DNA of 64,000 nucleotides from Tyto alba (GCF_018691265.1 NW_024881272.1:24045323-24109322); one strand, 5' to 3'. Shown: positions 1 through 10,860, numbered from the stretch's first letter. The notes: generated by a model from the sequence alone, not told the origin. A program made the numbers and translations.

Positions 1-240
1 TTCGGGACAGCTCCACTCGTTCCGATTACCACTCTTTCTTCCTCGCCCCACGCCTTGATGTCTCCATTTCATTACCGCCCGCCCATTTATCAAGCTGTTA
101 CCGTAAGGGTGACTTTGCCCACTTGCGTGTGGCAGCGGGGCCCGGCTGACACGGGGAGAGGGTGCCCTGGGAGGGGGGGGCGCAGGCAGGGCCCCCCTCT
201 CCTTGCCGCCGCTGGATGGATGTTGTGGTGGAGGGAAGGC
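1..240. other. Mixed-composition left edge, no gene seen
   Basis: The first 130 bases are moderately AT-rich and could be the end of an element that starts outside the window. The rest is GC-rich with a run of eight G at 173-180. Open frames here overlap on both strands and resemble no protein family. Confidence 0.5.
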
Positions 241-480
241 TGCATCATTACTGATGTGTAAATGATAAAGAAGCCTCCACATCCATCTCCCAACTGTAAA
301 TCCAGGGAGTGCTTTATAATCAAGCTACAGCGATAATAATGTGAAATTAGGTCTCTCTATCAACGGGAGGAGGCCTTTTAATCACGGCTTAAAGGGTGCA
401 AACGCTGTTTATCATAATTGAACTGTATCCGGGCTAATTGTGGCCATATTTCACTGTCTAGGAGACAGCAGGCTGCCTGC
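241..480. promoter_or_regulatory. Candidate AT-rich regulatory element
   Basis: A sharp AT-rich island between GC-rich flanks. It contains a GATAATAAT word at 332-340, TTTTAATCA at 375-383, TTTATCATAATTG at 408-420 and GCTAATTG at 433-440, which are homeodomain- and GATA-like cores. There is no coding frame. Enhancer function is inferred from motif density and the abrupt composition change. Confidence 0.45.
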
Positions 481-1740
481 TGACAGTGCCGCGTGCCGGA
501 TTGAGGGCCCCGCGCAGACGGGCAGCGCTGCCCTGCCGCCAGGCGCCTGCCCGCGGGGACGGGGCTGCGGGGCCACCTCGCCGCTCCCGGCCAGGCCGGT
601 GGCCCCGCTGCGCCCGGTGAGCCGCTGGCAGAGCTGTCACCCGGCCCCCAGCGTCGGCCGGGGGTGCAGGGGGCTTCCCCCACGCGCAGCTGCCCCCCGG
701 GGGACTGCGCTGAGCTGCTGGGGACCCTCCTGGCTGCGGGCCGGCAGCGGGAGAGGGGACGTCCTTGTCAGAGCCACGTGCCTCCCCAGTGTCACCCTTT
801 CCCCTCGCCGGTGTGCCGGGCACGGGGGCAGCCCGAGGACGCAGCGGTGTCCCCAGCCCCATCGGCTGGCGTGGGGGCAGAGACGAGCCCGTCTCTCTGT
901 GCCTCCGTCCTCTCTGCTGGCCCAGGTGGCACCCGTGGCTCTGGAAGGGCCCTGGAGATGACTAATGTCCTGCCCGGCCAAGCCACAGTGCCAGCGCCCG
1001 CTGCCACTTGTTCCCACGCAAGCGAGCCCCTCGCCAGCCTCAGGACCCCCTGCTCCAGCCACCTTGCCCCCTCCTCCCAGCCAGCTGAGCCCCCCCGGGA
1101 AACCAGCACCAGACCTGCCCCTGGAGCCGGCTTCCAGTGGGGCCTAACAGGGAAAAGGTGGCTTGAAAGCCAGGGAAGCTGAGGCAGGGGGAGCGCAGCC
1201 ATCTGTGGCCAAAACACCCCCCACCCCACAGCCAGCCCTGGCCCGGGCCCCCCAAAAAGTAACAGCAAAGCCTCTGAGCTGTGTCAGGCGGGCGGCAGGC
1301 GAGCGGCTTGGATTTGGAAGCGGAGCCCCGGCCGCTGCCCTCCACCACTCCCAGGCATCCTGCTGCCACCTCCCTGCCCGCAGCATCGCCCCGGCTGCCC
1401 GGGGCCACCGAGCCTTGGCCACTGCTCCCTATTGCTGAAAGAGCAACTGCCCAGGGATCTGGGGAGCGGCCAAACTGGCAGCGAGACCCCGCGGCACCTC
1501 CTGGGCCCCCCCGAGCTGGTCCCTGGGGAGACCCTCTGGGACCGCCGGCTGCTTCCTGGACCCCCCCCCCCAGCCCTGACGTGCTCTGGCGCCGGGTGCC
1601 AGCGCTGGGAGCTGCCCCGGGCTCCCGGCTCCCGCCCTGCGAAGCCGGTGGGATCCCGGCGGGTCGGTGCCACCCGCGCCGGCAGCACCGTCCTCCTCGT
1701 CCCAAATGATGCCACGGCCCCCTGGCAGCCGGAGTGCCAA
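481..1740. other. GC-rich spacer, no gene seen
   Basis: About 1.26 kb of GC-rich sequence with scattered CpGs and an 11-C run at 1561-1571. Long frames are open on both strands at once, as expected from GC-rich composition, and are proline/glycine/alanine-rich without domains. I see no promoter, splice pair or repeat family. Confidence 0.5.
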
Positions 1741-2165
1741 GCTCATCGTAAGTCATTTAGTGAGACTCATTCCAAATCAGCGCTAAGGTAAACATGCTTA
1801 TTATAATTATCCATGTTAAAAAAAAATCAACAACAGCAGAACAACTTTCTAATATGCAATTACAGCCATCTATTGATTTTACAATGTAATCCGCTCCGAT
1901 TGATTTAATAACACAATTATAGGCTGGCTCTCGGGATATTAGAGTGGGAGATTTTCATAAACTCCAAAGCAAAAAACTAAGCGGCTTTTAAAACAACACA
2001 GTCAGATGGCTGTTTGGGGAATTATTAGCAATATGAAATCCTCTAAATCTGGCCGTCGTTACCTTGTGAAAGGAATTTCTATTACAAAAATGGCAATTGA
2101 CAGCCTAAGAGAGCGCAAACGGGATTGCTTTGCTGCTCTTTCAGTGCTTAATCCATCGCAAAGGT
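1741..2165. promoter_or_regulatory. Candidate AT-rich regulatory element
   Basis: A 425-bp AT-rich block. Notable words are TTATAATTATCC at 1800-1811, two TTGATTT cores near 1873 and 1900, and AATTATTAGC at 2020-2029. The right edge falls abruptly into a G/C-rich spacer at about 2166. It looks like a homeodomain-rich enhancer; no frame or RNA gene is apparent. Confidence 0.5.
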
Positions 2166-2550
2166 GACCACGGGGCGGGGGGACAAGCGGGGTCCGAGGG
2201 AGGCGGGGGGGCGTGGGCAGCCCTGCCCCCCCCTGCCCCCCAGCCTGGCTGTCCCAGGGGGTCACACAGCCGCAGTCCCAGCTCCCAGGCTGGCACCCCC
2301 AGCCCCGTCCCGTCTGGGTGACCCCGCCTGGGGCCGCGGAGGCTGGCAGGGTGCAGAGCCCCCCCCCCCCCCCCCCCAGCCCCACCGCGGTGCACCCGGG
2401 GTGCCCCAGCCCCAGACACCCCCAGGGGCCATGGGGGACCCCGCTGTGACCCCCGGCTGGAGCAGAGGGACGGGGTGGAGGTGGCCCCGCGCCGCCGGCC
2501 CGCGCGGCTCTGCGGGTGCCGCACAGGCGCGCACACACGCGCCCCCGCTC
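2166..2550. other. GC-rich spacer with poly-C tract
   Basis: Dominated by C-rich sequence including a 19-C run at 2359-2377. Nothing gene-like is visible. The homopolymer is prone to replication slippage and assembly error, so its length may not be exact. Confidence 0.6.
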
Positions 2551-2905
2551 CCTCAATGTATTCCCGACTTTATGGGCACGTTTTTCTTGTCAAGCTGACA
2601 GGGTTGCTAAGTGGATTTCTCCCTGATATGCGGACGGATTATCACATTACTCCAATGTCCTACACAAACATATTACTTTATATTCAATAGCCCTAATGAA
2701 TATAAACTGCTTTTTCTTTTTTGGGGGTGGGGGGGTAATCTATAGATTTTTAATGAGGGCACTATTAACTCCCTCCTCTTTAAAACAGACTTAGGTGCAG
2801 CCTCTGAGTAGAAAATCAATGGTGTTATTGTAGGAATATTGTATATTGATATTGTAATAATAAGATGCAATTGATTTAGGGGTGTTGTGCGGTGTGTGTG
2901 AAAGG
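2551..2905. promoter_or_regulatory. Candidate AT-rich regulatory element
   Basis: It contains a TALE-type TGACAG at 2596-2601, GGATTA (reverse of the OTX/PITX-type TAATCC) at 2636-2641, and TAATGA at 2694-2699, followed by an AT-rich tail to about 2880. Composition changes sharply at both edges. Regulatory role inferred; no coding frame. Confidence 0.5.
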
Positions 2906-3750
2906 GGTCAGCCCGGGGTTATCCTGCCTCCTGCAAACGCCGCCGCGGCGGCTCTGCCCTGCCGCCCTGCCCCCCGTGTCCCCCCTCGGCCCCCGGGACA
3001 GCCGGGGTCCAGCTCACCCCGAGACCAGTGCGGGCTGACCTCCCCTCCCCTCCCCTCGCCCTGCCTGGCTCGGCCTCGCCGGGTTTTCACCCTTCTGCTG
3101 CCCGGTGTTCCAGCATTGCCCACTGCAACAGCGTGCCGCCCCGACACCCGCATCCCGGCCCTCTCCGCATCTGGCCAAGCTCTCGCCGCCGCGACGCCAG
3201 GGGCGCGGGCACACGCGGCGGGCGGTGGGACCCCTCTTTTCATTAGGGCTGGAGTTTGCCGCCGGTCAGCATCGCTGGCTGCTCTTGTCCTTGAAGAGGA
3301 GACGGACGTTCCCACCAGGCTCCTCGGCCCGCGGCGCTGGGCTCCCCGCCCGGCCTCCGGCCGCTGCAGAGCGGCACCACTGCGAACCCAGGACGAGCTC
3401 AAGGATTTTTGGCAGCAGGAGGCCGGCCTGCAGCCCCCGGCACGGTGGGCACAGGCTGCCGGGAGGAGCGATGCTCACTCGGGGAGAGCATCACCTCCAC
3501 ACCCAGCCCGGGCACCAGGGAGGAGGGAAGGGGCCGCGTCCCCACGCTCGCAGCACCGGCCGGCACCGCCGTGGGGGCTCGGAGGGCCGAGACGCCTGCG
3601 GTGCAAGGAGCGAGCTTTGCGGTCCTGGCGGCCATCCCGGGGTGGTTGGGGGGAGCAGAGGGCCCCCCAACATGTGCTCATTTGGAGGCAGCCCCCGCTG
3701 CACCTGTGCTACGGGCGGGAAGACGGATCACCCCCGGCCCGAGCTGAGCA
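2906..3750. other. GC- and CpG-rich spacer
   Basis: About 845 bp of CpG-containing GC-rich sequence. The longest frame (from 2882) is arginine/proline/alanine-rich and competes with long frames on the other strand, so I do not call a gene. A CpG island without a visible transcript is possible but weaker than at 10.1 kb. Confidence 0.45.
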
Positions 3751-3900
3751 GGTCCATATTTAAACTGTCCCCATGCTTTATGGGCTGTACAAGAACTGAT
3801 GCTCAGGCGACGAGGGGCCATTTGTCAATGTTCTAATGGCAGATTACTGTTAATGAATAATATCACTGCTGCCTTTGGATAGCAGCTCCCTGCAAAGCGG
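3751..3900. promoter_or_regulatory. Short candidate regulatory element
   Basis: A compact AT-rich island with CCATATTTAA at 3754-3763 and TTAATGAATAATATCAC at 3850-3866. The ATAATATCAC part recurs at 26119-26128 in another candidate element. It is flanked on both sides by CpG-rich DNA. Confidence 0.42.
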
Positions 3901-4410
3901 CAACAGGGCCGCCCGGCCACCGCCGCCCTTCGTCTCCCCGCTGCCGACCCCGGGTGACAGCGAGTGGCCTGGTGGCCGGCGGGAGCCGCGCAGTCCCCAC
4001 GCAGCCCGGCGCTGCTGCTGGCGTCCCCGGCCATCGCGAAGGGGGGTGCTGGGTGCTGTGTCCCCCGCAGCGGCCTGTGCTGCTCCCCCGGGGAACGTCC
4101 CCAGGAGGGGACAGAGCCGTCACAGGTGACGGCGCTCGCCTGGCACGTGGAGCCACGCTCTCGCGGCCGCTCGCCCTGCCCGTGCTGGAGCTGGGAGGGA
4201 GCCGTGTCTGGTCTGCATCCATCCCCACCGTGACACGCCGGGCAAGGTGGGGACACTGGGATGCCCGGCCGCAGCGGTGACAAGGACAAGGCAGAGCAGA
4301 AGGCTCCCAGCCCGAAGGGAGCTGTGGGGACGTCGGGGACGGTCCTGCCGGGCTGTTCCCAAACAAATGGCCTCATAATCCTGCACGCGGGGCGAGGGGC
4401 TCTGCACGCC
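3901..4410. other. GC- and CpG-rich spacer
   Basis: GC-rich with frequent CpG and no splice-bounded frame. Overlapping frames on both strands carry no recognisable domain. Confidence 0.5.
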
Positions 4411-4640
4411 CCACACAGCCGGCAGGTATATTAGGTGGAGCTGACAGCGACGCGCAGAATATTAAGAATAACTTACCTCATTATCTGCAATTACGTTACT
4501 GCCACACACCTCATTTCTTCACAAAGAAAAGAAAATTAGTTTTATATTGACTCCATCCCAGTGTCTCCCCTGCCTGCCCCACCACTGAGCACCCACACGG
4601 GGTCTACAGAGGGTCTGGACACAATTAATACTCGTCCTCT
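4411..4640. promoter_or_regulatory. Candidate regulatory element with splice-like signals
   Basis: AT-rich block with TGACAG at 4442-4447, AATATTAAGAATAA at 4458-4471 and TTATCTGCAATTACG near 4481-4495. On the minus strand it contains a consensus-like donor and a pyrimidine tract bounding a 40-nt segment, listed separately. Both an enhancer and a cryptic-exon reading are possible. Confidence 0.45.
4477..4516 (-). other. Possible 40-nt micro-exon or cryptic exon
   Basis: Read on the minus strand, a CT-rich tract of about 15 nt ends in AAG just before 4516, and the segment ends at 4477 with ATGAG followed by GTAAGTT, very close to donor consensus. One of three frames is open (NEVCGSNVIADNE). 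A 40-nt length would shift frame, so a regulated poison exon or a chance donor in AT-rich DNA are both plausible. No supporting neighbour exon is seen. Confidence 0.15.
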
Positions 4641-5285
4641 CGCCACCTGTTGCCGTCCCTGTCCCGGGGGGACGGGCTGCTCGCCCCAAGCCCTGCACAC
4701 CGAGGTCAGTGAAGCTTCCAAATCCAGCTCATCCTAGCAGGGAGGCTGGAGCACGGAGGGCCGGGGTCTGGCAGTTCCCAGCTCTGCAGGGAGGTGACAC
4801 CGCCGGGCATCCCCGGGAAGCAGCCAGGCAGGCGAGCGCAGCGGAGGGGACCTGTCCCGGCCTCCCCCCGCCCGGGCTGGCCACCATCACCCCATGGGTG
4901 ACAGGCCACCTCCTCTTGTCCCCTGTGCCGGGGACTGGAAGGAGTGGGACTGGATCTGGGTGGCTGTGGGGGACACCCCATCGCGAGACACCCGGGTGGC
5001 CGGGGCACAGGTGACGCCACGCGGGGGGACCCCGAAATCACGGGCACCCCGGCTGGAAGGGGTGGGCAGCTGGGGGCCGAGCTCTCTCCCACCATCCCCA
5101 ACAGCTCCAGGAGCCCGCGAGCCCGAAGGACACCGACACTGCCGGGACCGAGGGTGGCACAGGGTGCGTCGAGCCCTCGGTTTGTCTGCCAGCCCCCGTG
5201 ACCCCCGTGGGCAAGCAGAGCGAGTGCCACCGTCACCCCGCTCCCGGCTGCGGCCGCTCACCGGCCGGGAGGGAAGGGGAGCGGC
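4641..5285. other. GC-rich spacer, no gene seen
   Basis: GC-rich with moderate CpG. Long frames occur on both strands without domain content. No repeat family or splice pair was recognised. Confidence 0.5.
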
Positions 5286-5990
5286 GTGCGCGGCAATAGA
5301 GGGAAAATAGCCAATTTCATCTTTATTAGAAGGAGATTTCTCTTTTAGTAATAAGCACACTTCAAATAATTAGCGTGTTTTACGTAATAATGAAATTATG
5401 GAAATGCAGGCCACTTATTCAAACAAGTCACCATTACCATATTTTTAAATATTAGACTTAATTAGAGTTTATCACTTCAGAGAAGTACAAGGAGTGGAGA
5501 TTTTTTTCCTTTACAAAAAAAATCCTCATAAAGTGTTTATTAAGAGCGGGTAAGAAGGGGATAATGATCTGTTTGGAAATTAAGGCAATCAAACATTTAA
5601 TGCTCTGCACTCCTGTAGGCAAAAGCATTCAAATGAGTCAATTATACATCCATTATCCAGGCACGATTAAACAAGGCAGGACGGGGAATTTGTCCTCCGC
5701 ATCATGCGATTGTCGTGAGGACTTATGTCCACTTAAAGGCAGCTAATAAAACACTAAACTTGGGGAAGAAGAGGAAGGGAGGCTTGAGAAAAGGGAAGAC
5801 AAGGGAAGAGAGGCGGCGGGTCAGTGGGACCGCAGAGGGGCGAGGGTGGGAGGTGGGTAAGAATGGAGCCGTGTCTGCATCCCAGCCCTTCATAAATCAA
5901 AGTAATTAAGTTAACATGAAAATCAACTTCACCATCCCGTTAAATTACAGCATTTGCATATTAGGACTCAAATGAAGTAGGTAGCGGGCA
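5286..5990. promoter_or_regulatory. Large AT-rich candidate regulatory cluster, part 1
   Basis: One of the longest AT-rich blocks. It holds ATAATTAG at 5366-5373, TAATAATGAAATTATG at 5385-5400, GATAATGATC at 5560-5569, AGTAATTAAGTTAAC at 5901-5915 and a perfect octamer ATTTGCAT at 5952-5959. A purine-rich stretch at about 5765-5850 divides it. The octamer is the POU-factor consensus. Multiple enhancer units are likely. Confidence 0.55.
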
Positions 5991-5991
5991 A

Positions 5992-6046
5992 GGGGGGTGG
6001 GAGGGGAGAAGGGAGTGGGGGGGGTCAGGGGAGAAGGATGGGGGGG
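5992..6046 (+). other. G-rich tract with quadruplex-forming pattern
   Basis: Seven runs of three or more G separated by short loops (for example GGGG-agaa-GGG-agt), which fits the G3+N1-7 pattern. It separates the two halves of a large AT-rich candidate cluster. Folding is inferred from pattern only. Confidence 0.5.
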
Positions 6047-6060
6047 ACGCGCACCAAAAA

Positions 6061-6480
6061 GGGAACCATTTATTACAGTGAATAACTAATTTCAGAATTT
6101 ATAGCGCTGGATTTTCGTTCCCGTGCCATTTATATTACAGAAGGAAATTAAGGGGCGGGCGGGAGGCTGGCTGGACATCTTTCTGCGTTATTGCTTGTCT
6201 GCCATTTGCAAATCATTATTAATTGTGGCCCGTGTCGCTGGTGCAGCAGGGCAGGGTGCCTGGACAGCCGGAGCAGACACACATATCTCTTCATCAGGAC
6301 CCCAGCCGCTAGCCCTGGAGAGCCAATTACCCCTCCCTGATTGGTATCAGATAAGGAGGGAATTTTTACAAATTAGGGAATAAATAGAATTTCCACACGT
6401 GGAGCAGGGAGGGCTTGAGAGGCAGTAATGAAAAACGATACATCACCATCAGCCAGACAACCCTATTCATACGCCGATGC
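6061..6480. promoter_or_regulatory. Large AT-rich candidate regulatory cluster, part 2
   Basis: Contains the palindromic octamer-like ATTTGCAAAT at 6204-6213 followed closely by TTAATTG at 6219-6225, a compact POU plus homeodomain arrangement, and further AT-rich cores around 6325-6390. It ends where CpG-rich DNA starts at about 6500. Confidence 0.55.
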
Positions 6481-7430
6481 ATTACGCTCACTACTCATAA
6501 TCCCGCCGAGTGACAGACAGCCGCCGAGCCGGAGGGGGCACATCCCGCCGCGGCCTCCCCTCCGCCGGCCCGGGGCGCAGCCCCGCAGCGCCCGCTCGGC
6601 ACCGCTCGGCCCTGGGGACAGACCTCCGGGCAGGGGGGGGGACACACACACACCGCTCTGCTGTCTGCGGGATTCCAGCAGGACGAGCCTACAGACTCGG
6701 CCCCAAGTTTGGCGGTTAAAGTGGGCAGCTGGGCACCCAGCTGCAGCCCAGCCCCTCACCCGGCTTCCCGGCGGGTAAAGCATGTCGTCCTCAAAATTAT
6801 CCAGCCCAAACCGTGCCCTCGAGAAGATCCCTGCCTCCCTCGGTGGCTCATGGCAGCACCCTGCTATTACGAGAGCCCTACCTGATTTCCAGCAAGGATT
6901 TGCCTTTTTTTTTTTGTGCTATTCAGCCCCCAAATCAGCCCCGCGGCTCAGCCAGCCCTGGGTCCCCCTGTGTCACCCTGTGAGCGGTGATGGGGCTGGA
7001 GGACGGGGAGGGTGGCACCGGCTCCGACCGGCCACACGAGCAAAGGACGCGCTCCCGCGGGGCTCTGCTCGGCTGGGAGCAGGTTCGGGTGGGGGCACCT
7101 CCAGCCCCCCCCCCCCCCCGTGAGCCGGCCACCGAGGCAGCCCCAGCGCCAGCCCTCGCCCAGGGCAGAGCCCGGAGCCACTGGCCGGCCGTGTCCCCCG
7201 AGCCAGGGCATCCACTTTCAGACCCCGGCAGCTCCCCGTGGCAGCACTGTCCTTCGCTCGGGGCCGTGACAGAGCCGGATGGCCCCGAGGACACAGCCGG
7301 CACCCAGCGGACGGGGCCTGGCACACCCCCGGCCCCAGAAAGAGCAAATCCTGGAAGTGCGGGGGACCCCGCTGACATTCGGGAGCCCAGCTTGCACCGT
7401 ACTCCCCAGCGTCGGAGCCGCGCGCCTCTG
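6481..7430. other. GC-rich spacer with CpG-dense start and poly-C
   Basis: The first 150 bases (about 6495-6640) are CpG-dense. A 12-T run lies near 6904-6916 and a 15-C run at 7105-7119. No convincing transcript features are visible. Confidence 0.5.
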
Positions 7431-7660
7431 CGCCCGTAATTAGCTCTCCCTTATGACAAGCACGTCACTAAACAAAATGCTCGGCAGGAGATCAATCTCG
7501 CCTGTAAGTCACGCAGCCTTTAATTTATTCAGCATACAATGTCGCTCCACCACTGGCTTCCTGTAATTTATACCGTACACTGTCGTGTATTATTTAACTC
7601 GTCCGAGTGTTTTACAGCTCGCCTGAAAGTCGCTGTGCAAAATAAAGTCACGGCGGGGCA
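7431..7660. promoter_or_regulatory. Candidate regulatory element
   Basis: Begins with TAATTAG at 7437-7443 and carries TTTAATTTATTC near 7520 and several AT-rich cores mixed with CpGs (TACCGTACAC near 7571). The mix of AT-rich cores and retained CpG is typical of several elements in this window. Confidence 0.45.
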
Positions 7661-8800
7661 CTGGTGAGGTGCAGGGAGGATGCAAGCTGCCCCCCCTTGC
7701 TCCAGGGCTGGTACAGGACCCCTGGCCTGGCTCGGTGATGAGGTGACAGTGACAAGTTCCTGCAGAAGTTGGTGGCTCAGGACCCCCCTCTCCAGGGCTC
7801 TGTGGGAATGGGAATGGGAGGTGGGTCCCCACAGGAGCCCAGTAAACCCCAGGCTCCAACACTGGTGCTTCCTTAGAGGAGGAAAGGATAGTGGCAGGGG
7901 AGAGAGGGCAGCAGGACTCCTGCCTGCTGGGGCTGGGGGACACCCAGCTGGATTTGGGGACGGGACAGGGCGGAGATGCTCTCGGCACCAACTCGTCCTG
8001 GCTGTGCTGGATGCTGGGGATGGTCAGGCTGGTGCCTGACCCTCTCTGCAACATGGATGGAGGGTCCCTGCCCGCAGGCACTGCTCGAACACAGCCAGGG
8101 ATGCCGGAGCAGAGTTCAGTGAGGGAGGAGGCTGGGAGCCCCGCGGGCTGGCTCAGCAGATGCAACAGCCTCATCTCCTGATCCGGCCTGGGGCAGGCTG
8201 CAGGGCTGCCAGAATGGGACAGGGCAGGCAGGGGAGGTGAGTGAGCAGCAGCGCTGCCAGCACGTCCAGCCCCACCAGTACCAGAGCAAGAGAGAAGCCC
8301 AGGGGACGGGTGGGAGCCGGGATGTTGCTGCAGCAACGCTGCCCAGCCCCACGGCCCATCACCACCACGGCTCTGCCTCCGCCCTGCCTGCACAGCCAGG
8401 ACCATCGCTGCCACTGGAGCGGGTCCCCGAGCGTCCCGGGGGGCACTGGCGTGGGAGCAGACAGCCCTGCCAGGGCGGTGGGACTTTGTCCCGTGGGCAG
8501 GGCACCGGGGGGGCTGCCCCATCGCCCCTTCTCCCCCTGAACACCCCACAGTGGGCAGAGGGCAGGCAGGCAGCGGGCGGTGCAGTGGCTCCTTCCTGGC
8601 CCCTCCTGCGGGACACGTGGCAGCAACAGCCAGGCCCTGAGAGCAGGAGGGAGGTCCTACCCCAAAACTGGGGTAAGGACTGGGGCTGGACTGGGCTGAG
8701 AGCCGGCCAGTAGCTGGTGTGGCTGCCCCGAGCAGCTCACCTATTGCTTGCCTTTGGCCTGCGGCTGGATGGAAACAGTCAGTGATGTAGAGCTGGATAT
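7661..8800. other. GC-rich spacer, no gene seen
   Basis: A 319-residue minus frame spans 7590-8549, but plus frames are equally open and none shows domain structure. Without a splice context I do not call a gene. Confidence 0.5.
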
Positions 8801-8930
8801 CCTCCGCAGGGAAGGTTAAAACCTCTGTTCAGTGTAAAGTTGCACTTATGATCATGATATTTATGGCTAGTTTATTCCAGGCTGTTAAAGGCAGCGGTAG
8901 TTATCCACAGATAAAGGGAATTCAGCTCCC
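8801..8930. promoter_or_regulatory. Short candidate regulatory element
   Basis: AT-rich island with TTATGATCATGATATTTATGG near 8846-8866 (the centre ATGATCAT is palindromic) and GTTATCCACAGATAAAGG near 8900-8917, which holds opposed TATC/GATA cores. Edges are sharp. Confidence 0.4.
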
Positions 8931-9415
8931 CTGATGCCTTTTCTCCCCGTGGCGAAGGCACGGCTGGCCAGAGCCGAGTGCTCGTGGTGTGTCAGGCCCC
9001 TGATGGTCCCTGCCAGAGCCAGCGCCGGGGCAGGGCACACAGATGCCAGGGATGGCAGGGGTGGTGGCTCTGGTTCTGCTGCGTGGGAACTGCGGGGACA
9101 GACGTGGGACACGCTGTCTCCCTGCCCCTGACAGATGCCGCTGGGGGCCGGGAGGTCCCCGGGCTGCAGGGAGCAATTTGGTTTGCCTTCCCGCTGGTCC
9201 CCAGCACTGCTGCAGGTGTCCCTGCCTCCCGTATCCCCTCCACATGCTGCCATGCCTCTGCCATGCCCTGCTCTCACGAAGCATTTATTTAGGGCACCAG
9301 AAGGTCAAACTGTTGTGGGGTTTTGCAGGGCATTTTGAGCCCTGCAAGCCCCCCGCCACTGCCCGGCCGTTGGCTCCGCTCCGTGTCCAGCTCCTGACAC
9401 CCAGTCCCACCACTG
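8931..9415. other. GC-rich spacer, no gene seen
   Basis: Moderately GC-rich and unremarkable. No repeats, RNA genes or splice-bounded frames were recognised. Confidence 0.5.
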
Positions 9416-10080
9416 GGATTGGGACCCTAATTAGGGAGAAATTTCAAGGGAGAAATGAGAGAGTTTATAAAGCTGAGTTTCTCCTGCCTGTGAGTGACAC
9501 GAGATGTCAGAGAAAGGAAATAAAAGGCAAGGATGCAATTCCAGTGCCGCCGAGAGTGTGTGGCGAGTCCTAATGGAAAGTTCTCCTGCTCTTTAAAGCG
9601 TGGTCAGATGGCCTAGTTATTGCTTTAAAAGGACCCAGAATCAAACCACGGCGCCGCACTCGAAGCCTTCAAATAAAGCGAGCTGTGTTTCTGCAGGTCC
9701 AGCGAGGCAGAGGCAGGCGATTACACAGAGAAGGGCAGGTCTCTTTATCTTGGAGGGAGACCTACCTATTTTTAAACATTAGCTCCAAATCAGCAGCTCA
9801 CCTCTTTGTCTCACACAAACCCTCTCTTGCCTTCTGGAGGAGAGATCAAACGCCAGCCCTGCTGCCATTGTTTCTCTCCCAGTGAGATGGATGCAGGACT
9901 GTAATCTTCCCACAAAGCCGCACGCTTCAAAGGCATCAAAAGTGCTTATTAAAAGTCCTAGGAAACTAATTTAACAACATCCCAAAGGGCTGGAAAAATC
10001 AGCACCACCAGCTCAAAATATAACCTGGCGAGGGAGATGGGCCCCTGTTCAACACGACTCCATCTGCAGGAGGCTGGACG
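9416..10080. promoter_or_regulatory. Diffuse AT-rich candidate regulatory region
   Basis: Several AT-leaning patches (9416-9480, 9595-9680, 9755-9800, 9900-10035) with less concentrated homeodomain words than neighbouring blocks. It leads directly into the strong CpG island at 10081, so promoter-proximal regulation is possible if that island is active. Confidence 0.3.
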
Positions 10081-10560
10081 CGGTGCTGGGGTGCTCCGGC
10101 ACGCAGAGCCGCTCCGCTCCCCGCGGCGTGACCGCCCCGGCGCTGCCCGCTCCGCTGCCGGGGGGGCCGCGGCTGGGCGAGCGCCAGGGGGACCCTGAAA
10201 TGCGAAAAGCACGGGGCCACCTTTGCCGGCCATCTCGGCGGCTTTGTGCAACGCTCCCCCCGCGACGGCCGGGCTGGAGGGAGCTGCCCGCCGGGTCCGT
10301 AGGCTGCGCAGACGGGGCCGTCGGCCAGACCTGCCGAGCCACGGCAGCGAGCCCCGCGTGCCGGGTGCGAGGCAGCCCGGCAGCCCGCCGGGCCGGGCCG
10401 GTACGCGTGCCTTCCCGCGGACGGCGGCACGAGGGCTGTGCCCCCTCGCACCCCCCAGAGCCGGGCCCTGCTCCCCAGCCTGTGCCAGGCGACGCGCGGG
10501 ACCCCGGGGCTGCGTCCCGTCTGAGCGGTGCGGGCTCCCGCTGCAAGGGGCAGGGGATGG
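10081..10560. promoter_or_regulatory. Orphan CpG island
   Basis: By eye there are about ten CpGs per 60 bases at 10081-10140 and again at 10261-10320, far above the surroundings, sustained for about 480 bp. No TATA word, start codon context or exon can be tied to it. In vertebrates such islands usually mark promoters or Polycomb-bound developmental loci, so an unannotated non-coding transcript start is possible. Confidence 0.55.
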
Positions 10561-10860
10561 AAATTAACGCTCCAGCCTCCGTCTCATCCTGCCCATTAGC
10601 GGGGCTGTTTTACTCCGGATCATTAAATATGTATATCTTATTACACGCCTTGTTACAGTATTGAGCTCTATTGACTGATAATAAATTCCAAGCATCATCC
10701 TGGTCATAAATTTATCTGGAGATGATGAAGACTCAATAATCTAGTCATGCAGATAATATGATAGGGCCTTAAAAAAGATCATTACATTATATGCCAAAAT
10801 TAAAAGTGAAATACACTTTATTAACACTGTTTCCACACTTGGGGCCATTACTTGTTATAT
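10561..10860. promoter_or_regulatory. Strong AT-rich candidate regulatory element
   Basis: Immediately follows the CpG island. It contains CATTAAATATG near 10621, TGACTGATAATAAATTCC near 10672-10689, GATGATGAAG near 10721 and AGATAATATGATAGG near 10751. It is one of the cleanest enhancer-like blocks, and its junction with the island makes a promoter/enhancer pair possible. Confidence 0.55.

Noticed and set aside
2882..3763. 293-residue open frame
   Set aside because: Arginine/proline/alanine-rich, overlaps long frames on the other strand, no domain and no splice or promoter context; explained by GC-rich composition.
7590..8549. 319-residue minus-strand open frame
   Set aside because: Same reasons: opposite-strand frames are open, residue bias compositional, no signal peptide or motif.
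9600..9660. B-box-like GGTTTGATTCTGG on the minus strand suggesting a tRNA or tRNA-derived repeat
   Set aside because: No matching A-box at the right distance and no cloverleaf arms can be drawn.
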